From Hyphomicrobiaceae bacterium (GTDB lineage: Bacteria; Pseudomonadota; Alphaproteobacteria; Rhizobiales; Hyphomicrobiaceae): a stretch of DNA of 64,000 nucleotides. Below, one piece after another: positions 59,456-64,000 of the stretch (the first letter of the stretch is position 1; each line of letters opens with the position of its first letter). The translations under genes were made by a program, and so were the position numbers. Where the stretch lies: the NCBI GenBank assembly GCA_020442165.1, contig JAGRKV010000064.1, positions 53,352-117,351 on the forward strand. The letters run 5' to 3'. The notes below the pieces were generated by a model, which worked only from the letters and a program-made list of their open reading frames with translations, made no database searches and was not told the DNA's origin.

Positions 59456-60484
59456 ATGCACCAGCATCGCTCGCATGTGTCCAGCGCCCACGCGGCGGAT
59501 CGAGCAGACGATCAACGGGATGGGGATGGATCTGAAACCATTGCCCTAAACCACGCCGCCTGGATGACGCCGGGCGCCTTCAGCGAACTGCGATTGGCAA
59601 CCTTCGTCCACGACGAGCATGCTGCGCATCGGCCAAGCATAGCACGTTTGCGCGCATTCTCGCTTCTGGTCGCCTTGAGACCGGAGATCTCACGCATCGG
59701 GCTTTTGGTTGCAATCTCCTCAAGTGCAGCGAATGCTCTGGCGTCGGGTGCGGGCGAAAGCGCCATGCGCTCGCTCATCAAGTTTTATCCTGCCAGCAGC
59801 TCCGCCCTTATGCTCGCATCGTCGCGCCATCGCCGGCTGCTGCCCGATAGCAAGGTCAGTCGGGCGATTGCCGCGTTCAATGACGCTGTGCAGGAGGCCA
59901 TGAACGCGACGATGAGCATGATTGCGGAACGCGCTTGTGGTGATGATCGCTGTGAGCCGGTTTCTGTAGAGGCGCTGGCTGCGGCATGGCGTGAAGCCGC
60001 CAATTCCACGCGAAACCTGCTGGTTGCCACCGATCAGGCGATCGGCGATTTCCAGATCAATGGCCGCACCAGCGAGCACGATCTCCTCCTCAAGGCTCTG
60101 GCATCAGTCAGCACTGGCGGCACGCCGTTCATGTCGATGTCGGGCACGTTCGCAATGCCCGATTGGGCAGAGCAACGCCGTGAGCCCCGAATAGCGGTGG
60201 ACTGCACCGCGATGCTCACCTCGGATGCAGGCACATGCACCATTCGCGTCACCGATATCTCGACGCTCGGCGCGGGCATCGAAGGAGCCGGCCAACTCGC
60301 CGAGCAAGCCCGGGTCCTGCTCATCATTGACCAGTCAGTAACGCTGCCTGCAACGGTGATGTGGTCAACTCCCTTGCGCGCAGGCATCGCATTCAATCGT
60401 CAGCTCGTAGACGATGATCCCGCTTATCGTTTCCTGATGCAGCGCGCGCTGGAAGAAAAAAGCAAAGAAAAGCCTATTCTATAG
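59456..60484 (+). CDS. PilZ-domain c-di-GMP-binding protein
   Basis: 342 residues from the ATG at 59456, set by GGAG seven bases upstream; the frame extends to 59348. A helical N-terminal part (about 1-230) rich in Ala/Ser shows no known domain. The C-terminal PilZ domain has RREPR (R241-xxx-R245) and DISTLG (267-272), that is RxxxR with DxSxxG, both needed for cyclic di-GMP. A protein of this layout would couple c-di-GMP level to an output through the N-terminal part. It stands alone, and a possible CtrA site lies upstream. Confidence 0.87.
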   Translation: MHQHRSHVSSAHAADRADDQRDGDGSETIALNHAAWMTPGAFSELRLATFVHDEHAAHRPSIARLRAFSLLVALRPEISRIGLLVAISSSAANALASGAGESAMRSLIKFYPASSSALMLASSRHRRLLPDSKVSRAIAAFNDAVQEAMNATMSMIAERACGDDRCEPVSVEALAAAWREAANSTRNLLVATDQAIGDFQINGRTSEHDLLLKALASVSTGGTPFMSMSGTFAMPDWAEQRREPRIAVDCTAMLTSDAGTCTIRVTDISTLGAGIEGAGQLAEQARVLLIIDQSVTLPATVMWSTPLRAGIAFNRQLVDDDPAYRFLMQRALEEKSKEKPIL

Positions 60485-60560
60485 GGCTTAGCCAGACTAT
60501 GGCTGATTTCATGGAGCAATCCGGCGATTGCCCGCGATGGGGCGAAAAGTGCGCGCCATA

Positions 60561-60662
60561 GAGCATGTTTAGCTGAAGTGCGCAGCGGTTCAGCGTGAAA
60601 AACATGCCCAGGTCAAAAAGATAAAGCGTGTTCCCGAGTCTATCGAAAGTGAACGCGCTCTA
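60561..60662 (+). repeat. Interspersed repeat family B, copy 3
   Basis: GAGCATGTTTAGCTGAAGTG at the left and GAACGCGCTCTA at the right. The terminal CTA (60660-60662) is the stop codon TAG of the M23 peptidase on the minus strand. Confidence 0.86.
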
Positions 60663-62780
60663 ACGAGCATCTGATAGCTGTTTGCTCGCGGTCATCAGCG
60701 GCGCGCGCCGCATCAGTTCTTCGATGCGCTGGCGTTCTTTTACGAAATCACCGAGCTGTTTCCCGTCGAGCTGGCGCTCGTTGGGAACCTGAATCGACAT
60801 CGGGTTGACGAACTTGGAATTGATGAGCACTTCAAAATGGAGGTGCGGACCCGAGGACAGTCCGGTCGAACCGACGAAGCCAATGATCTGGCCCTGGCGG
60901 ACTTTGATGCCGTCATGCACGCCTTGCGCGATACGTGACATGTGCCCGTAAGCGGTCTGGTAGCCGTTTGCATGGCGGATACGAATGTAGTTGCCATATT
61001 GGCCTTTACGACCGGCCTGCTCGATGACGCCGTTGCCCGCGGCGAGAATGGGCGTTCCGGTTGGCGCCGCCCAGTCGACGCCCGTGTGCATTTTGCGATC
61101 GCCCAGCAGCGGGTGATAGCGGAAACCGAAGCCCGATGTGAGCCGGACGTCACTGCTGCGCACGGGCCGCCGCATCAGGAATTTTTTCGAATTGGATCCG
61201 CGTTCGTCGTAGTAGTCGACACTGCCATCGGTGGTCCGGTAGCGATAAAAACGTGATGTCTCGCCGCCCGTCGTAATCGAGGTGTAGAGCATCTCCCCGA
61301 GCTGGTTTGCACCACCCTTTTCGTCCTTGACGTCGAAGAAAAGTTCGATCTGATCGCCCGCCCTGAGCCGCCGGCGATAGTCGGTGGCATAGGCATGGAT
61401 CTTCAGGATTTCCATGATCGTTTCGGACGGAATCTGCTGCTGCAGTAGCGCGTAGTAGATGCTCGCATAGACGTTGGTATTGCGCAGTGCATCGCTGTCG
61501 TCGGTAAGCAATGCGCGCACCGCTGCTTCCGCGCCCACAAGCTGGTCGGTCGCCTCGAATTCGCCCGCAGGACCGCGTGTAACCGTGACTTTGTGAACGT
61601 GACCGTCGGCAAACACGCTGAACCGCGCCGGCTCCTTCTTTCTGGCTTCCGTCAGTGATGGCACGAGCGTGATGTGAACTTCATTGCCTGGCTCCAGGTC
61701 CTTTTCCTTGAATATGCCTTTGGCGGCCTCGATCATGGCTTTTGCCTGCCATTTATCCGCACCGGCATGTTCAAGAATCTGACTGAGCCCCTCGCCTTTG
61801 CCGACCTTGACGATGGTGAGTTCGCCGTCTTCCAGATCGGGCGCGGAGTCTTCCGCATCCAAAACGGTCTTTGCCAAAATCGTGGTGTGGGGATCGGCCG
61901 CTTGGGGGTCGTTTCCACTTCCCATCCCGTCGCCCATGGAACTATTCGCGACATCGGTGAGCGGCGCCCGCAAGGCGTCTTCTGCGCGCGCTACGATTTC
62001 GGCAACCTCTGCGGTCTCGAGTTTTTCGCCGTCCTCGACGGGAAGGATTCCGCCCAGCAGTTCGACGACCCTCGTCTTCACGTCCTGGCTTGAAGTGACA
62101 TCAGCTTGATCGCTGTCGCCATCGTCGTTGATCGGAGCGCTGTTGGCGTAGAGCTTGATCGGATTGAAGGGCGGAATGGAGCTTTCCGACGATTCAGGTG
62201 GTGGTGCCAGTCGCGCAAGGATGCGCACGTAGGGCTTCGCATGGATGTAATCGCGGCCATTGCGGCGCTGATGAATCTTTTCCTGGATGACAAAGCGTGT
62301 CGATGTAGCCCCGCTGGTGATTTCCATGCGGTCCGATTTCGGCGTGAACCAGTTGAGCCCGGCAAGCTTCCGGATGCTTGGTCCCGATGGTGCGGGCAGA
62401 TTGCCAGATCCTATCTTCTGCAGCACCGGGAGCAGGCTTGCGGCGCTGTCGCGTGAATCAACCGAACCGTAGACGATGGTGAAGATGGCGATGGAGCCGA
62501 TTGCCGCCGCCAGTACCGTGCTCATCAGCCAGCGAAAGCGTCCGCCTGGCGGTGCGCTGCCGTGATCGACCTCGTAGATGTCACGAAGCGTATGGCGCCG
62601 GCGTGTGGCATTGCTGCGCGGCAGGCCCGTTGATCGAGGCCCTCCCGCGAGTGGATGGTTTTTCGCGCTGCCACTGAAATAACCACGGGCCGCCACGGCG
62701 CGATCAGCCTTTCCCCCAAAAGCCAAATGCCGCGATACCAGCTGCACGACCTGACGGTCTGCAGCCCCACCGCTTTCCAC
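60660..62780 (-). CDS. M23 family metallopeptidase (LytM), membrane anchored
   Basis: 706 residues from a GTG at 62780; the start is uncertain and a GTG at 62747 or later is possible. A cytoplasmic basic segment, then a transmembrane helix near 85-105 (WLMSTVLAAAIGSIAIFTIVY), then a periplasmic part with a LysM/OapA-like stretch (VGKGEGLSQILEHAGADKWQ) and a C-terminal M23 peptidase (about 540-665). Zinc ligands: H564 and D568 in KMHTGVDWAA, and HLHF near 643. All are intact, so it should cut peptidoglycan cross-links, as in the MepM/ShyA type. Its stop codon is supplied by repeat B copy 3. Confidence 0.9.
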   Translation of the reverse strand: MESGGAADRQVVQLVSRHLAFGGKADRAVAARGYFSGSAKNHPLAGGPRSTGLPRSNATRRRHTLRDIYEVDHGSAPPGGRFRWLMSTVLAAAIGSIAIFTIVYGSVDSRDSAASLLPVLQKIGSGNLPAPSGPSIRKLAGLNWFTPKSDRMEITSGATSTRFVIQEKIHQRRNGRDYIHAKPYVRILARLAPPPESSESSIPPFNPIKLYANSAPINDDGDSDQADVTSSQDVKTRVVELLGGILPVEDGEKLETAEVAEIVARAEDALRAPLTDVANSSMGDGMGSGNDPQAADPHTTILAKTVLDAEDSAPDLEDGELTIVKVGKGEGLSQILEHAGADKWQAKAMIEAAKGIFKEKDLEPGNEVHITLVPSLTEARKKEPARFSVFADGHVHKVTVTRGPAGEFEATDQLVGAEAAVRALLTDDSDALRNTNVYASIYYALLQQQIPSETIMEILKIHAYATDYRRRLRAGDQIELFFDVKDEKGGANQLGEMLYTSITTGGETSRFYRYRTTDGSVDYYDERGSNSKKFLMRRPVRSSDVRLTSGFGFRYHPLLGDRKMHTGVDWAAPTGTPILAAGNGVIEQAGRKGQYGNYIRIRHANGYQTAYGHMSRIAQGVHDGIKVRQGQIIGFVGSTGLSSGPHLHFEVLINSKFVNPMSIQVPNERQLDGKQLGDFVKERQRIEELMRRAPLMTASKQLSDAR

Positions 62781-63321
62781 GAGTCATCAGTACCTGCATC
62801 GGGCGCCGAAATTTCCGGCGTCATTCGCGCGGGCAGTGTCGTGACGTTCGCCGCTGCTGTCAAAACCCCTGATTTGTCAGCAGCAGCAAGCTTCACCTAG
62901 CGGTCACAAAGCGGCAGACTGATGGCAGTGTTGGCCGCACGCTGGTCCCAATCGCAACGGCTTTGCTGACCGCCTTGCTTTGTCCGCCAGGCATCGGCTC
63001 GCCTGCCTACGATGCGTCGGACGCCCTTCCATGTCGATGTTTGCTGAGCCGTCCGCGCTACAAGCCGACAGACTTCGCCAAAGGTCATGCACATGCGCGG
63101 CGACGGCGCTGGCAAGAGTGCTCCACGCCGCGAAACGGGCGTCAAAGTCAGGCTCCGGGCGACAGAAAAGTTGCTGCAGCGCACATGTTGCGACGCCCGC
63201 TTGCCCTTCAACAGCCCGCAAAACGGCTTGCGTTAAGCAATCGATGTGAGAAAAATTACGTGTATTATTAGTATGTTATCAAAAATATTGGGGTCGCGGC
63301 CAAATTTTTTGGTTAAGGCCG
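62781..63321. other. Gene-free stretch before the rRNA promoter
   Basis: Frames on both strands look non-coding. An AT-rich patch near 63247-63315 would suit an UP element for the rRNA promoter. Confidence 0.45.
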
Positions 63322-63350
63322 TTGACAACGGGAAGGAGATGCTATTAATT
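63322..63350 (+). promoter_or_regulatory. Ribosomal RNA operon promoter
   Basis: TTGACA at 63322-63327 is a perfect -35. A 17-base spacer gives TTAATT at 63345-63350 as the -10; TATTAA two bases earlier is an alternative. The AT-rich stretch just upstream suits an UP element. About 390 bases precede the 16S start. Confidence 0.75.
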
Positions 63351-63506
63351 CCATCCTCGTTGCGAGGCACACAGTGCTTCGCCGCCCTGCGATGGGCATT
63401 GCTCTCTCAGATAACATTTGGTTCCCTCCTGGGACGCCCAGGTAGGAGCCTCGTTGTCTCGAAAGCCGACCAAGTCTAGGTCGGTGAGCGGTCTTTGTCG
63501 CGGTTT

Positions 63507-63518
63507 TGCTCTTTGACA
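63507..63518 (+). promoter_or_regulatory. boxA antitermination element in the rRNA leader
   Basis: TGCTCTTTGACA matches the rRNA boxA consensus TGCTCTTTGA, where NusB/NusE assemble to prevent Rho termination of the untranslated rRNA transcript. Confidence 0.85.
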
Positions 63519-63737
63519 AGTGGTTTTGAAGGAAGAGAAACGCAGACGGCGGAGTCCTGGCGGATCCCGAACTCTGAAATACGGGTTCGTGATCTAAAAC
63601 AAGACTCTGGCGATAACTGCGTTTCAGCCATCACCATGACGCATGCCGAGCAATCGGTGTGAGTCAGAGTGTGAAGGTGCCCGTTACGCAGTAATCCTTG
63701 GAGTGATTCCTCCAAGCCGACCAGAATCCAAACTTTC

Positions 63738-64000
63738 AACTTGAGAGTTTGATCCTGGCTCAGAACGAACGCTGGCGGCAGGCCTAACACATGCAAGTCG
63801 AACGCCCCGCAAGGGGAGTGGCAGACGGGTGAGTAACGCGTGGGAACCTACCCTAAGGTGCGGAATAGCCCAGGGAAACTTGGAGTAATACCGCATAAGC
63901 CCGCAAGGGGAAAGATTTATCGCCTTTGGATGGGCCCGCGTCTGATTAGCTAGTTGGTGAGGTAATGGCTCACCAAGGCGACGATCAGTAGCTGGTTTGA
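63738..64000 (+). rRNA. rrs: 16S ribosomal RNA, 5' end only
   Basis: Begins CAACTTGAGAGTTTGATCCT, the alphaproteobacterial 16S start, with GGCTCAGAACGAACGCTGGC following. The V1 loop and the GTGGCAGACGGGTGAGTAAC helix are as expected. The gene continues past the window. The sequence resembles Hyphomicrobiales, but the part seen is too short for genus. Confidence 0.97.

Noticed and set aside
62897..63271. Overlapping frames on both strands before the rRNA promoter
   Set aside because: No ribosome site, no recognisable domain, and competing frames of equal length, as expected by chance at high GC.

Overview
The window comes from a high-GC alphaproteobacterium, most likely of the Hyphomicrobiales. 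Three things point there: the 5' end of a 16S rRNA gene at the right edge with an alphaproteobacterial start, gene orders typical of that group (argH-lptM-lysA-DUF4175 protein; ubiG/lysC-ptsP-prfA-prmC-DUF4167-clpB), and two rhizobial-type porins with an N-terminal coiled coil. The leader resembles that of Hyphomicrobiaceae, but genus cannot be fixed from 260 bases. I see no transposase, integrase, phage gene or CRISPR array, so this is mostly chromosomal core with some accessory cassettes.

Layout. 1-2250 (minus): a redox-looking cassette of two small paralogous CxxC proteins, a cysteine-free DsrC/TusE-like protein, and a 2Fe-2S/flavin reductase with a helix-turn-helix-like N-terminus that runs off the window. 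2500-8083: an ABC-F ATPase, a GST, and an aldehyde dehydrogenase with its DUF779 partner. 8123-12208: a metal-oxyanion uptake locus, with an orphan ModA-like binding protein facing an operon of a type II ABC importer plus a Mop (TOBE) molybdate-binding protein. 12449-14487: an exported hypothetical protein, then hsp20-DUF1150 behind a good sigma-32 promoter. 14554-23498: an NDUFA9-like reductase, tRNA-Leu(CAG), a TlpA-like thioredoxin, and the argH-lptM-lysA-DUF4175 block, whose last gene holds a collagen-like repeat. 23693-36458: envelope and carbon-storage genes, namely an outer-membrane barrel, a lipoprotein PHB depolymerase, PbpC with a giant alpha-2-macroglobulin, a CSD-like protein and an intracellular PHB depolymerase. 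36599-40943: the N-acetylglutaminylglutamine amide osmolyte genes with a divergent MarR regulator. 41056-45089: two tandem porins and an orphan OmpR-type regulator with a degenerate receiver. 45288-59197: the ubiG to clpB housekeeping block, with a three-gene minus-strand operon (RraB-like, DUF4279, MOSC) embedded. 59456-62780: a PilZ protein and an M23 peptidase. 63322-64000: rRNA promoter, boxA and the start of 16S.

Across the window lie three copies each of two short interspersed repeats (about 150 bp and about 100 bp). Both end in hairpins and share a TAGAGCG terminus. Two copies supply the stop codon of the adjacent gene and one lies against the prfA start.

The best candidates for something under-described are the cysteine-free DsrC/HTH-reductase/CxxC cassette, the Mop-linked type II importer, and the repeat families. 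All functions are inferred from reading sequence; no database search was possible.
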